From Candolleomyces eurysporus (Eukaryota > Basidiomycota > Agaricomycetes > Agaricales > Psathyrellaceae), in the NCBI GenBank assembly GCA_027579435.1, contig JANBPK010000965.1, forward strand, positions 1 through 55,157: a stretch of DNA of 55,157 nt, given 5' to 3'. Shown piece after piece: positions 34,018 to 47,041 of this stretch. Under the pieces are notes generated by a model. That model saw only the letters and a list, made by a program, of their open reading frames with translations, searched no databases and had not been told where the DNA came from. Position 1 is the first letter of the stretch, and each line of letters opens with the position of its first letter. The translations under genes were made by a program, and so were the position numbers.

Positions 34018-36067
34018 TCACCGGATTTCATCAGAAATCCGCTGCCACTTGTCGTGTAAAGTCCGGATTACTCTATGAAACTCTTGGTCATGCTGGCTCT
34101 GGAACGGTTGGGATCGAGTGGTCAGTCCACAAGGGCCGTTGAGATGAGACATGAGCGGCTTACTTCGCCCTCCAGAATAAAATGCGACAAGATAGCCAGC
34201 CAACCGTTTACCGCTGAATTGACAAACGGAGATAGCAGGTTCTTGTCTATCTTTTCCCATCTCTTGATTTTTTCGAAGTTGCTACCCGTTGAGAGAAGAT
34301 GCGGGACGCAGCCGAACTCAGGTTTACGTGCACCGAACCCCCGGAAAAGGATGTCGTAGACGAGACCGCGAATTGAACTGATACCTGAAGTCCCGTTGTT
34401 TGGTTAAGCCTTACTACAAAGTTTTCCGAATAGTATGAATATGCACATACCTGAATCATCCCTGTCAATAATCCTGACACAGGAAACAGTCATCAAGTCA
34501 ACAGCACGGGATTCTGGAACAAAGAGGCTTTTTGAACGGCTCGCGCTGTCAAGGAAATCCGCAAAAGATTTGTGGTAAAAGCGCAGGGAATCTCCGGATT
34601 CTAATGCCGTTGTGGTGACAAGAGACCGTAAATCAGAGATTAACCATCGATGAGCGTTGTCTTCCAAGTCGGTTAACATCTGGAAAGCTGGGGAAACATA
34701 GAAAGAATGGCGTTGTAGCAGCTGGCATACACGGAATAATAAGAGAAAATCCCTCTCAGGATGAGCTGCTTGATACGCTTCTCTAGCAGCAGATACAATG
34801 CTGGTATAGAGAAGGTCCAGGGCGGCGAAGGGTTGCGATCGGTCTTCGGGTGTCCAGGTAAGAACAGCTTTTAATCTGTCCACAGGAGAACTTCGTCGTT
34901 CAGATACGAACTTGATCACCGTTGCTGCATAGATGAATTGTCCCGATGCATTAGCGACCAGTGTTTCGATATCTTCCTCCGACGGCCATGAGGGCAGTCG
35001 CGCTCGGGGATCGCCACTTCTTCGGCCTATCTCGCAGAGCCTCCTCCGTAATGAGCGACGAATGTCACCACTTGCGTCGTACTGGTCGCTGAGTTGGATG
35101 TGATATGCTTTTTGGTGGAGGTATCCAGTATCTTCTAAAGCACTACGAATTGCCCATTCCGGTCTGCTGGCAATGAAAACACGGAAAGGAAGTGCGTCGT
35201 TTTGGAGAAGGCAATCGTCGATAGTTTCCAGGAGCTCGGCTTGGCGTTGTTCGTCGAAGCACTCATCCAGTCCATCGATGAGGATGGCGTAAGGGAGAGC
35301 TGCGAGCTCGGATTTCGAACATTCCTGGGAAAGATCCTCGACAGGATTCACGATGAGCTTGTTCATCTGCGTCTTCAGAGATTTCTCAAAGATCAGCGGA
35401 TCTTTGGCCACGGCTGCGGAGATAGCCTCACGCAGCGCAGGGTTGTTCGACCCTAGCTGGTACGCGATCGTTGGAATCACAGCAGACACTGTGTTTCGAG
35501 TAGGGTCGGTTGATGAAAAAAAGAATGTCGAGGATAAGATGTTCAGCCCGGAGCATTTCTCTGCGACGGTCTGCTGTAATGCCGACTTTCCTGAACCCGC
35601 AGCGCCCGTCATGCACAGCAAACGCTGAGACGATTCTCTGTCTTGAATCCACTCTATGAGTTCTTCGGTCACCTCCACACGGGTGTCCTCGTCGCATTTT
35701 GGTGGATCAAAACGGTGTTTGGAGTCGTGCAGAGCACTTGGGGCCGCGTTCTGCAGTAATCGTTCCCATCCTGACAGCCGTAGGTCTCATACTGTTAATC
35801 GAACTGGGAGCGAAGATATCAGAGTTGTAACTCACCAGGGTCATTTGAGTTGGATCCATGCTGGGATGCATCGATTTGTAGCCGCTTGACGACAAAATGG
35901 CTGGCATTGGGGAAAAGGCTCGAGGGTGCTTCAGCAGACGACACCATGGTCTCTGCCATCGCCTGGTCTTCAGGCTGCTGCCCGACAGTCAGGTCACCTT
36001 TCCGCGTCTTCGACCAAGGCCAGCGGAAAGGCAGTTTTGAGGATGTGGGCTTAGCCTTTGGGGTCAT
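34018..36067 (-). CDS. NACHT STAND protein (NLR-like), array gene c, 617 residues
   Basis: Exons 36,067-35,836, 35,770-34,451, 34,384-34,164 and 34,098-34,018 join in frame; introns are 65, 66 and 65 nt. It starts MTPKAKPTSSKLPFRWPWSK; an in-frame ATG 21 codons upstream (36,130) is less likely because the upstream part is not conserved. This gene has the shortest exon 1: most of the Ser-rich linker is gone, so PEDQAMAETM leads almost directly into SLFPNASHFVVKRLQIDASQ. The NACHT core is complete: P-loop GAAGSGKS, Walker B YAILIDGLDECFDEQ, FRVFIASRPEW, and HKSFADFLDSASRSKSLF. Exon 3 gives PHLLSTGSNFEKIKRWEKID and exon 4 ends RTLHDKWQRISDEIR, with no acidic tail. Family-based role: putative cytosolic sensor. 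Confidence 0.86.
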
Positions 36068-37994
36068 CGTGACCGCAAATGCAGGTGGTGGACAAAAGAA
36101 AGGCTGTGAATTCCCATGATCCACTCCCATTTAATTCACAGCGCTTGGTCCCAGTGCTTGCGTCCATACCTAGATCGGGTAGCCCTGACTAGAGGGTGTC
36201 GCGATTCTGGGATGCTGAGTTGCCTGAATTTCTTCATGAGCCTCAAATAAAAATATGGCGGCTCTAGGCCACATCTTGGATTCGAAGCACAAATGTATCT
36301 GATATTACTTGCGGTTTTTTAGGCACGCAAAAGTTGCGAGTCGATGGCGATAGGGGAAGAGGCACTATTACTGCTTCCGAGTCCTCCAATCGATACGCTC
36401 AACCCAGGTTTACTGAGCCTGCGTGCGCACAAGGACATTCTAACAAGTGTCGTATTGAGACGGCAATAGTATACAGGGGGCAATACGTAACATTGACGGT
36501 AGATATCGTGCAGAAGACAGCCTGAGTCTAGGGCAATGGCGTATACGGTCAGGGCAGGTACTAGGCCTAAATTCTGAAGCAACCTTGGACGCCTCCGGCA
36601 TAGCTGGTAAAGCATGTCCATGAGTCAACAGCGAAGGGTAGAACTTGGCCACCGCGATGAGGAGGATCGGGGCGACAGCGGCGGTCTGGTTCAGAATTTG
36701 GAATTTGTTGAGGCGGCTCAGGAGTTCAGCATAGTTGTTATTCAAGATCAAGCAAGTTCTTTGAGGTTCACGGCGAACAGGGCATGTCGCAAAGAAAGTG
36801 TTCGCGAGGTGGGAGAGAGCCTGAGACGGACCGGTTCGAACGGTGGGGTCGCTTGATCGCTGGATGGGCTCTTGCCAAAATTTCGCTCAGCGTTCTCAGC
36901 ACTCTCAACCCGACGCTTGGTTTGTCTCAGAATACACTGTCAAAACGATGGCATGAAACAATATCCTCGACTAGGCGCTGACCCGCTCTGTTGGTACTTG
37001 ATCTTCAAGGTCAGGCTGCTGATCAACAGGTCACCCAAGGCCAACGGAAAAATGGTCTAGAAGATGTGGGCTCAACCTTGAAGCTTGGGGGTCAACCTGG
37101 TCGCGAATACAAGTGATGGTCGAAAGCAAAGCAATGTATTCCCATGCTTCGCTCCCAATGAATCCCCAGCGCTTGAGACGTTGTCGGCCAGCCTTCACTG
37201 GAGTCCGAGTTGTCGCAGTTCTGGGAGGCTTTGGGGTGCCAACAGTACCCCCTAGTACATGGCGATTCTCAATCACGTTTTGAATTTGAAGCTCACATCT
37301 ACTTCGTGTCACTTGCGGTTCCTTAAACATGCAATTCCCAAGTCCGAGACACTGATAGGAAGAGGTATTATTATCGCTTTCTTCGTTCGATCCGTTCAAC
37401 CCAGGATTACTGAGCCTGCGTACGCATGCGCCAACATTCTAATAAGCATCGCAGTGGTAGTACACAGTGGCCGGTACATAACATGGAGAGCGAATGTCTT
37501 ACGGAAGATGAGCTGAGGCTAAGATAATCTAGTCTCCCCACTTTGTGAGGTTTTCTTGGGAGCAGAACACCTTAAGAAGACTGACTAGCGACGAGATTTC
37601 GGAGTAGCTCAGGACTCCTCCACCATGGTAGCTGGTCAAGCATGTTGCATAAGCTCGATGGCGGAGGGTAAGACTTCGCTGTCGCAAAGAAGACGTTGCT
37701 CATTCGGAACAACAAGCAATGCAAGGCGGCAAATTGGTTTTGAAATTTGTTGAGTCGGCTTGGGACTACGCCCAGTCACTGGTAAAGGTCAAGCAATTCC
37801 TTAGAGGTCCACGGCGAGGGCATTTGACTAACCGTGGCAAAGAGATACCGGTATGCGCCTCCTTTTCATGAAATGCCACTCATGTCGACATGCCCGAGAA
37901 GCTAGTGCATTTTGATTGAGATTACACGGTACAGGGTGCCAGGAGTGTTCAAGGAACCCAAAGTTGTCCAGGTGTGACTATACTTTCCGCCTCC
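36068..37994. other. Spacer between genes c and d with repeated remnants
   Basis: No complete gene. 36,590-36,980 and 37,600-37,830 resemble each other and 44,080-44,590 (blocks such as GGTAAAGCATGTCCATGAG / GGTCAAGCATGTTGCATAAG and TTGTTGAGGCGGCTCAGGA). The stretch 37,190-37,500 resembles 36,310-36,530, 40,480-40,790 and 43,720-44,040. This shows that the flank upstream of the NLR genes was itself duplicated two or more times. The minus-strand phrases LLP.QYDA and LLSRLNKFQI recur, but no protein family is recognised. Confidence 0.45.
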
Positions 37995-40297
37995 CTAATC
38001 TTCAGAATCAGACCACGTTTCACAGATCTGCTGCCACTTGTCGTGTAAAGTCTGAATTACTTGATGATATTCTTGGTCATGGCGGCGCTGGAACAGNTTT
38101 TTATCAAGTTGTCAGGCCATGAGGGCCGTTGTGACGAGTAGCGACTTACTTTGTAATCCAGAAGAGCATAGGACAACAGGGCCAGCCAGCCGTCTACCAG
38201 TGGTTTGAGAAAGGGCTTGGAACTTGAATCTGCGTCAACTTGCTCCTCAATCCGTTTGTCTAAAATTTCCCATCTCTTGAGTTTCTCGAAGTTACTACTA
38301 CCTGTGGAAAGAAGATGCGGAATGCAACTAAACTCAGGTCTACGTGTAGCGAACCCCGCCGAAAGAAGGTGGCATGCGAATGAAGAGATTGCTGAAATTC
38401 CGTGGTTTGGTTGAGACTCAGTACAGAGCGTTCCAAGTAGTATGGAAATGTACATACCATGCCTGTCCAGAGCCCCGACGCAGGTGGCAATCACAAACTC
38501 GGCAGCACGGGATTCTGGGACGAAAAGGCTCTTCGAACGACTCGCGCTATCAAGAAAATCCTGAAAAGATTTGTGGTAAAAGTGGAGAAGTTCGTAAAGC
38601 CTCGCCCCCGGAGGGGCGGCCTCTGCGGTGACAAGTGACCGAAGGTCAGATATGAGCCACCGATGTGAGTTTTCTTCCAAACCCATAATCTCATCCGAAG
38701 CGGCAAGACTAGGGACAACATGAAGGGTCCAACGAGTGCTGCGTAGCAATTGGTATACCCTGAGCAATAAGAGGAAATCCCTATCAGGGTGTGCAGCCTC
38801 ATATGCTTGTTTAGCAGCAGATACGATGTTGGTGTAAAGGAGGTCCAGGGCGGCAAAGGGCTGCGCTTGGTCTTCAGGAGTCCAGGTAAGAACAGTTCGC
38901 AACCTGTCCACAGGGGAACTTCGTCGTTCCGATACGAACTTGATCACTGTCGCAGCGTAGATGAATTGACCTGATGCATTGGCGACCAGTGTTTCGATAT
39001 CTTCCTCTGACGGCCATGAAGGGGGTCGTGCTCGGGGATCCCCACTTCTTCGGCCTATCTCGCGGAGCCTCCTCCATAATGAGCGACGAATGTCACTACC
39101 AGCGTCGTATTGATCGCTGAGTTGGATGTGATACGCCTTTTGGTGGAGGTATCCGGTGTCTTCTAGAGCGCTACGAATTGCCCATTCCGGTCTGCTGGCA
39201 ATGAAAATGCGGAAAGGAAGCGTGTCATTCTGGAGGAGGCAATCGTCAATGGTTTCCAAAAGCTCGGCCTGGCGCTGTTCGTCGGTACACTCATCCAGTC
39301 CATCGATGAGGATGGCGTAAGGGAGAGCTGCGAGCTCGGATTTCGAAATTTGCTGGGAAAGGCCCTCTATAGGATTGACGATGAGATTGTTCATCTGTGT
39401 CGCCAATGATTTCTCGAAGATCAGCGGATCTTTGGTTACGGCTGCGGAAATAGCCTCTCGGACCGTAGTGTTATTCGACCCCAGCTGGTACGCAATCGTT
39501 GGAATCACGGCAGATACCGTGTTTCGAGTAGGGTCGGAGGACGAGAAGAAGAATGTCGAGGACAAGATATTAAGCCTTGAACACTTCTCTGCGACCGTCT
39601 GCTGCAATGCCGACTTTCCTGAACCGGCAGCGCCCGTCATGCACAGCAAACGCTGAGGCGATTCTCGGTCTTGAATCCACCCTACGAGCTCTTCGATCAC
39701 CTCGACACGGGTATCTTCGTCGCATTTTGGCGGATCGAAACGGTATTTGGAGTCGTGCAGCGCATTTGGAGCCGTGTTCTGCAGTAATCGCTCCCATCCT
39801 GGAAAACCATAAACGACAGATAAATCGATCCAGCGAACTCAAAGTGGGAATGGCAACGCACCACTGGGGTCGTTCGAGTTGGATCCATGCTGGTGTGCGT
39901 TGATTTGCAGGCCACCACTGAAAACAAAACCGCTTGCGTGGGGAAAAAAACTTGACGATGCTTCGGCGCTCGACTCCTTGGTCTGTGTTATCTTTAAGCC
40001 ACTCGTCGACTCGGAGGAACTGGCCGCCAGGGAAGTTCGATCCTGAAATCGGCGCTCTTCGCTTTTCGAAGCAGTTAGAGTGTTCGAAGCAACGACAGTT
40101 GGTGATGCCATTTGCACAGATCCTACTGGAACTGGCCCCATGCGCCCAGCGTTGCTCTCTTCTGAGTTGACCTGCTCTGTTGGTACCTGATCTTCAAGAT
40201 CAGTCTGCTGACCGACAATTCGGTCACTTTTACGCTTTTTCGACCAAGGCCATCGGAGAGATGGCTTAGAGGATGTGGGCTTGGCCTTGGGGGTCAT
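37995..40297 (-). CDS. NACHT STAND protein (NLR-like), array gene d, 703 residues
   Basis: Exons 40,297-39,862, 39,798-38,458, 38,391-38,150 and 38,087-37,995 join in frame; introns are 63, 66 and 62 nt (the last includes one N). It starts MTPKAKPTSSKPSLRWPWSK. Exon 1 contains TDLEDQVPTEQVNSEESNAG and ends FFPHASGFVFSGGLQINAHQ. The NACHT core has P-loop GAAGSGKS, Walker B YAILIDGLDECTDEQ, FRIFIASRPEW and HKSFQDFLDSASRSKSLF. Between LLLRVYQLL and HRWLISDLRSL it has a longer, divergent insert. Intron 2 (38,392-38,457) is 66 nt and free of stops, so its retention would keep frame and add 22 residues. The tail ends VIQTLHDKWQQICETWSDSE. Confidence 0.87.
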
Positions 40298-41224
40298 CCT
40301 GACCGCAAACAGAGGTGGTGGTTGAAAGCGAAGCTATAAATTCCCAGGCTGACGGCGAACCAGGGATAGGCGCCCGGCGTAAGTCGGGGACGATCAAAGG
40401 ACCAGCTTTGAACTGAAACCGAAGATGACGCATCGTTATTTTTTGTAGATGGCGGGCATAGGTTCAACAGAGAATGGGTTCGTGATTCTGCAAGGCCTTT
40501 AGGTATCGATACTGTCGCTTAGTATGTGGCGGTTCTCGACCCTTTGGAGGTCATACCTGTCTGGAATTAGATGAGGATATTTTCAGCATCATGTATAATT
40601 GGGAGTTGATGATAGTCAGAGGAAGGATGAGGTTGCTTTGGCTTCCTTCCCACCATCCTTGATCGATCCGTTCAACCCAGGTCTGCTGGGCTTTGACTGG
40701 GCTTTCGTACGCAAGAGTCACACTCCAACGAGCGTCGTATTGAGGTGGTAACACTACAGTGGTCAGTACGTTACATGGATAGTAGATATTGTATGAAAGC
40801 CGTCCTTAGTCCAGAATATACTAGTATTAATGTAGTATTCTTCACATCATGAGGTTTGGCCAATGGCAAGCAGAACGCCTTGGCGACATGAGGCAGCCAA
40901 GTTAAAGGTACGGCGTCCTCCGCGTCTTTTGGGTGGGCCCATGGACTCTTTCAAGGAAGGCATTGGGTGTGCCTTTGCAATGTGAACCTGACTGCTCGGA
41001 CACACCGTCATTCCGAGCCGCGAAACTCACATATCAGGAGCTCGCAGTGACTTGTAAAGCATTATTCTCCAACTCGAACTATGGTCTATCATCAAGAACA
41101 TTGACACCGAATCTCCCGATATGCCCCTCCTTTTGAGGTCCACTTGCATCAACCCCACCAAGCTCGTGTATTTCGATTGAAAGATTATACACGCGCCAAA
41201 GATTTTCGATGAACTCGAAGCTGT
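40298..41224. other. Spacer between genes d and e
   Basis: No gene. It contains another diverged copy of the upstream-flank module (about 40,480-40,790, minus-strand phrase VLPPQYDARW) and the 3' flank of gene e. A stretch near 40,940-41,060 resembles the 27,440-27,530 flank of gene a (AAGGCAT.G.GTGCCTT, CACACC.TCA). Confidence 0.45.
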
Positions 41225-43590
41225 TCAGGTGTGACTATAATCCCCGCCTCCTTGCTCTTCGGAGCCTGACTCACCAGAGCTGGAGTCTTCAAGGAGGGTT
41301 CCTGTTTTATCGGAGATCGGCTTCCACTTGTCATATAAAGTCTGGATTACTCTGTGAAATTCTTGGTCGTGGTGGCTCTGAAACAGTTGCGATTAAGTTG
41401 TTAGTACGCAAGGCGGTTGAGATGAAAAGTTACGAGAGACTTACTTCGAGTCCTAGAAGAGCATGCGACAAGAGGGCCAGCCAACCATCTACTCCTGGTT
41501 TGGCCATCCAAATGTTCTTTGAACATCGAAAAAAATCCGCCTCGACGCATTCTTCCACCTTTTTCCATCTCTTTATTTTCACGAAGCTGCTACCCGTGGA
41601 GAGAAGATGTGGAATACAGCCTAACTCAGGCTTACGTGTATCGAACACGATCAAAAGGAGGCATACGAAATCCCAAATTGAAGTAATCGCTAAATCCTTT
41701 GGTTTAGTTCAATGCGTTCCGAGTAAAATGAGTATGCACATACAATCATCCTTGTCCAGAGCCCTGATACAATTGACAGCCACAAACTCGATAGCACGGG
41801 CCTCTGGAACGAAGAGGCTCTTAGAACGACCCGCGCTACCAAGAAAATCCGTAAATGATTTGTGGTAAAAGCGCAGCTCTTCGGACGTGATGGAACTCTG
41901 GGTGAACGTGAACATCCGGGGGACCTCTATGGTAACGAGAGAACGCAAATCAGAGATTAGCCACCGATGGGCGTTGCCTTCCAGGTCGGTTATCTTCGAG
42001 AGATTTGGAAAAACAGGGAAACCGTAACTTTGTAGCAGCCGGCATACGCTGAACAATAAGAGGAAATCCCTGTCAGGATGAGCTGCTTCATACGCTTCTT
42101 TGGCAGCAGATACGATGTTGGTATAAAGAAGGTCCAGGGCGGCGAAGGGCTGCGCTCGATCCTCGGGTGTCCAGGTAATAACAGCTTGTAATCTGTCTAC
42201 AGGAGAACTTCGTCGTTCCGATACGAACTTGATCACCGTTGCTGCATAGATGAATTGACCCGATGCATTAGCAACCAATGTTTCAATGTCTTGCTTCGAT
42301 GGCCATGACGGGGATAGTGCACGTGGATCGCCACTTCTTCGACCTATATCGCGGAGCCTCCTCCATAATACGCGACGAATGTCACCACTGGCGTCGTATC
42401 GATCGCTAAGTTGGATGTGATATGCCTTTTGGTGGAGGTGTCCGGTGACTTCAAGTGCGCTTCGAATTGCCCATTCTGGTCTGCTGGCAATGAAAACGCG
42501 GAAAGGAAGCGCGTCGTTTTCGAGAATGCAATCGTCGATGACTGCCAAAAGCTCGGCTTGGCGATGTTCTTCGGCGCATTCATCCAACCCATCGATGAGG
42601 ATGGCGTAAGGGAGGGCTGCGAGCTCGGATTTCGAAAAGTCCGGGGAAACGTCCTCGATAGGATCAACAATGAGCTTGTTCATCTGTGTCTTCAACGATT
42701 TCTCGAAGATCAGCGGATCCTTGGTCACGGCTGCGGAAATAGCCTCCCGGAGAGCAGGCTTACTTGACCCCAACTGGTACGCGATCGTTGGAATCACAGC
42801 AGACATTGTGTTTCGAGTAGGGTCGGTTGATGAGAAAAAGAATGTCGAGGACAATATGTCCAGCCCGGAACACCTCTCTGCGACCGTCTGCTGCAATGCC
42901 GACTTTCCTGAACCGGCAGCGCCCGTCATGCACAGCAAACGCTGAGGCGATTCTCGGTCTTGAATCCACCCCATGAGCTCTTCGGTCACCTCCACACGAG
43001 TGTCTTCGTCACATTTTGGTGGATCAAAACGGTATTTAGAGTCGTGCAGTGCATTCGGAGCCGTTTTTTGCAGTAACATCTGCCATCCTGGAGAACCACA
43101 AATAACATGTGAGCTGAGAGACTAGTAGAGAAATTGGCATCGTAGATGGCGACGCACCACTGGGGTCATTCGAGTTGGATCCATGCTGGGATGCATCGAC
43201 TTGCAAACGTTTGACGACAAAATGGCTTGCATTAGAGAAAAGGTTCGATGGTGCTCCGGCGCTCGATACAGCGGCCTGGATCATCTCGAATTCCAAGCCG
43301 TTCTGACACGGACAGGTCCCTTTCTGGGTTGCCAGTGTATTTTCCAGTCGCCGTTCGTCACTGCTCGAAGTATCCGCTGTGTTTGAAGCACCAACAATGG
43401 GCGACGCCACTTGCATAGGAGCTATTGGAACCGGCTGAATGCGCCCATCGCTGCTCTCTTCTGAGTCGGCCTGCTTTGTTGGTACCTGGGCTTCAGGCTG
43501 CTGCCCGACAGTTCGGCTACCTTTCCGCTTCTTCAACCAAGGCCAGCGGAAAGATGGTTTCGAGGATGTGGGCTTGGCCTCGGGAGTCAT
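41225..43590 (-). CDS. NACHT STAND protein (NLR-like), array gene e, 724 residues
   Basis: Exons 43,590-43,158, 43,087-41,744, 41,689-41,445 and 41,377-41,225 join in frame; introns are 70, 54 and 67 nt. It starts MTPEAKPTSSKPSFRWPWLK; an in-frame ATG lies 26 codons upstream (43,668). The linker has a unique CPCQNGLEFEMIQ segment before LFSNASHFVVKRLQVDASQH. Exon 2 starts GWQMLLQKTAPNALHDSKYR. The NACHT core has P-loop GAAGSGKS, Walker B YAILIDGLDECAEEH, FRVFIASRPEW and HKSFTDFLGSAGRSKSLF. The C-terminal exon has the longest tail, with an SSSGESGSEEQGGG segment after LYDKWKPI. The branch and acceptor of intron 2 are changed relative to genes a-d (ACTAAACC...GGATTTAG), which shortens it to 54 nt. 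Confidence 0.87.
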
Positions 43591-45699
43591 CCTGATACTG
43601 ACAGTGAATACAGGTGGTGGTGGAAAGATAAGAAGTAAATTCCCACTGTGCTTCTGTGCCACTCCCAATTAATCCTCAGCGCTTAATTCCTAGCGCTTGC
43701 ATTTATGCCCTAGATTTGCCGGTCAACCTTGACTGGAGACCGAGGAGGGTGCCGCAATTCTGAGAGGCTCTGGGTTGCCTATATTGCCTAGTAGCATATG
43801 GCGATTCTCAGCCACGTTTTGGGTTTGAAGCACGCGTCTACTTTTTCTTGCTTGCAGTGTGCCTTGGGATTTCTTGAAAATGCAATTGCTAGTCGACGGC
43901 GAGAGACGCTTCCTCCATTTAAGCCGTTCAACCCATGCTTACCCAGCGCGCACGAACCAACATTCCGACCAGCGTCGTATTGAGGCGGTAGTAGTACAGT
44001 GGCCAATACATGACAAAATCGCACAGAAGGCCGCGTGAGTCTAAGACAATGGTGTTCATTGGTCAGGGAAACCCGAGTGCCCAGGTTTTGAAGGGCTCTG
44101 GACGCCTCCAACATACCTGGTCAAGCACGTTACAATGTTACATGAGGTCGACGGCGAAGGATAGAGCTTCGCCGTCGCAGGGAGGGTGTTCATGGGTAAC
44201 GAGCGCAAGGCGGCGAACTGATTTGAAATTTGTCGAGGCGGCTCAGGACTCCGGCATGGTCGCTGGTCAAGCTCAAGTAAGTTCTTTGAGGTCCATGGGG
44301 AGGATGGCATTTGCTTCAGGAGGGTTCATGAACGACAAGCGAGGTGGGAGAGCCTGAGGGCGAACCGGTTCGAAGGTCGTTTGATCGCTGAATGGAGCTC
44401 GCGGCAACGCGCGACGATGAACGGCGACCATTGTTGGCTATCGACCACCGCGAGCTTTTGCCAAATAGCATTCATTCGACGTTCCCAACACTCTCCACCA
44501 GCTCATGAACCCCTCCGCTCGTCCCAAAATGCACCGTCAACGCGAATGACATGGAAAAATACCCTCGACTTGGCGTCACCAAACAATTTGGCAACCGACA
44601 ACGACCGCAGCCTCAGTCTTTGACGAGAGGATTTCAACCCTCGTCAGAGCTCAACATTGAGATGTTGGTCTGGAATACCTGCATGCTCGTTACAATGTCG
44701 AAGCTCCCCGCCCCTCTCAAGTCTTGTCGTGGTGGAAGCTGTTGGCGATAGGGATTCGGGGCATCGTCATAGATTCAAGGTATGTATTCTCTTGTTTCCG
44801 CATTGCCAATGAAGAATTGTCAATGACGATTCTTTCTCGCTGGCCAGGCAAAGACCTGTCTCCAGCTTCAGAAGTCCAAGCGGTTCACCGTCTTGCCTTG
44901 CTACACGAGCTCGCAAGCACTTGGCGACTGCTCGAAACGGCCTGACTGACGGTCGTGATCGCCCTTGCCTCCAGCCTCGCATGCTATCGGCTCAAGCAAT
45001 ACAGCTCCCTCAGGGAGGATTCCAAAGCAATCGGACGTCCTCCGACACTGGGTCGCGAATCATGCTTCAAGTCCCCAGAGCTGGTGGCGCGGCCTCAAGC
45101 ATGTTGCCTCCCATTTGGCGCATGTGGTCATGGTCGTCGCCCTCTCGACCTCGGACACCTTAGGTCAACCCGTCGGCAACATCGAGCGAACATGCACTTC
45201 TTGATTGGTGCATACCACGTTGTTAAATACCATCGCCTGTGGTGGCATGGCCTCAACCATATCGCCGTACATTCGGCCCATGCGGTCATGGCCGTTGCCC
45301 CCTACACCTCGCGCGCCTTGGGCTGACCACTGGACGGTGTTGAACAAGTATTCTGCCACCACTGGTATGATGCAGGGCTAACAGCCATGCTGCTTGTCAT
45401 CCAGCGATTCGGACATGCATTCGTGTGCCCCCTGGATGGGATCTGGCTCGTACCCTTGGCAGAAAAAAATAGAGGGGGTTTTGAGGAGACAGGGTGCCTT
45501 ATGTGGCGACCAAGCAACAGAGCGACGCGAGAGAGGAACAAAGCTTCCATCTAATTTTTTTTTTTTTTTTTTTGCATAGGCGGCCTCTGTGGACGAGATC
45601 TGCACGCTTTGAAGTAGCTGCGTTCTCGCCCGCCAGCATTGTTGAGTAGTCTGGTAAGGACAGTCTTCTCCCGATTGATCTTCCTTCAACGCTGAATGA
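43591..45699. other. Spacer right of gene e, start of the second duplicated module
   Basis: 43,720-44,040 is an upstream-flank module as in the other spacers. 44,080-44,640 carries the helical-repeat remnant (minus-strand KARGGRQ, compare 23,870). 44,860-45,560 corresponds to 24,340-24,880. Two adjacent similar stretches (about 45,070-45,190 and 45,230-45,370, each with GTGGC.TGGCCTCAA.CATAT/TGTTGCC-like context) look like an internal repeat of about 150 nt. No intact gene. Confidence 0.45.
45555..45573. repeat. Poly-T run of 19 bases
   Basis: A run of 19 T precedes GCATAGG. The homologous place in the first module (near 24,850) has only 7 T. It is therefore a homopolymer expansion specific to this copy, or a sequencing-length uncertainty. 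Confidence 0.8.
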
Positions 45700-46534
45700 T
45701 GTTCCAGGCGAGGCTGAGGCTCGATACTGAGTTGAGACTTTGGGGGCTGGAAAGACGTCGGTGACGGGTGGGATCCTGGGCGTCGACAGCTTGAAATAGG
45801 GCATGTGGTGGCGTAGCTTTAGACGTGGGGCTCAGCAGTGTCTTTGGGCGGGGTCTTGGATAGGTCTTTGTTGGTGGTGGATTTATCGCGTGCTGCTAGC
45901 AGGCGACGGTCGCCCGGCTGTTGACAAGACTCGGGAATGGCCAATGGTGGATGCGTCTGGACAGCGATTGGAGCAAATTATGAAGCGGAGACCGTCGACG
46001 AATGGGACGGTGGATAGCCTTCATGGTTGAACGAGGTCGTTTCGCGAATGTATGGGGCATTGCGGGTGTCAATGGATGAAGGGCAGGAGTTGAAGACGGA
46101 ACCCAGTGGCACGTCTAGTGTCGGATGTCAAGGCAGCACGATGGTGAATGAAAGGCCACGCACCAGGACTTCCCATATCTCCTCTGCGCTAACGGTCGCC
46201 CATGTCCAANCCCCCCACACCAGAGAATGTTGTCAAAAGAGGCTTTCTCGCCATTGGGCGAGACCTGTTCTGATCTTTTCCCGAAATAAACTTCGCCTGG
46301 ACAGCAGCAATCAGCGAAGGCTCGTTTGACTCTAGGAAAACAGGAAGACTTGGGCCGCTCTCCTACTCTCGCCTCTTCCCTGGCCTCTTCGCCAACCATC
46401 GGGCGAGCGCATTTCAGCCGGCCAACATCGCTGCCCNGGGCACCTGCCACCAGTGGTAAACAGATGGCCTCCCTTCTCCTTACGGCACGTTCCCACTCGC
46501 AGCTATGCTCGATTTGCACCGGTTCCGCTTTCAT
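45700..46534 (-). pseudogene. Unidentified duplicated gene, copy 2, probably broken
   Basis: This is the counterpart of 25,050-25,816. It starts at 46,534 with MKAEPVQIEHSCEWERAVRR and AICLPLVA, then a possible GTGCCC donor with an N. Later pieces are EEIWEVLVRGLSFTIVLP, a stop, TLDVPLGSVFNS and RETTSFNHEG. The in-frame stop after IVLP is absent in copy 1, so this copy is further decayed. An N lies at 46,210 and another at 46,438. No family recognised. Confidence 0.4.
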
Positions 46535-47041
46535 TTGACAAATCGAGCAACGGGAATCTCAGTGCCACGGTTTGGCCCCTCGCAATCGAGACCAGAAACG
46601 GGCCTTCCACCTCAATTTGGTCCCAAACGCGTGAAATCTCTCGCCAATTTAGGCTCGAGCTCATGAAGGAGACCGGGGACCTGATTTTTCCCCTTGGCGC
46701 ACAATTCGTTCAAGAATATTCTTCGCCAGACAGAATTCGGTCGCCTGCTCATGGCCCTGATCCTGGACCCTGGATTTCTGGCTACATAAGCCACCGTTTT
46801 TCGCTCCGCTGGCTTCTTTCCTCCTTTCTTTGCTCCACCACCACCTAACATTATCTGCCGCTGGCTCTGGCCACGACGCAAGGAAGAGTCCTTTTCAGGC
46901 TCTTTCCTCTCGGCTCACCGCTCCTTCCCCCTTCCTTTTTTTCCCTGTCTACCGACTACACTACGCTATTCTATCCTACAACGAGCTTATATACTTTTTC
47001 TCGATAATTCCGTCACCGTTCAGACCATACAATTTGCCAAG

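Noticed and set aside
23000..44400. Possible tRNA B-box-like GGTTCGA sequences (for example GAACCGGTTCGAA)
   Set aside because: They occur in duplicated spacers without a matching A box or a foldable cloverleaf around them.
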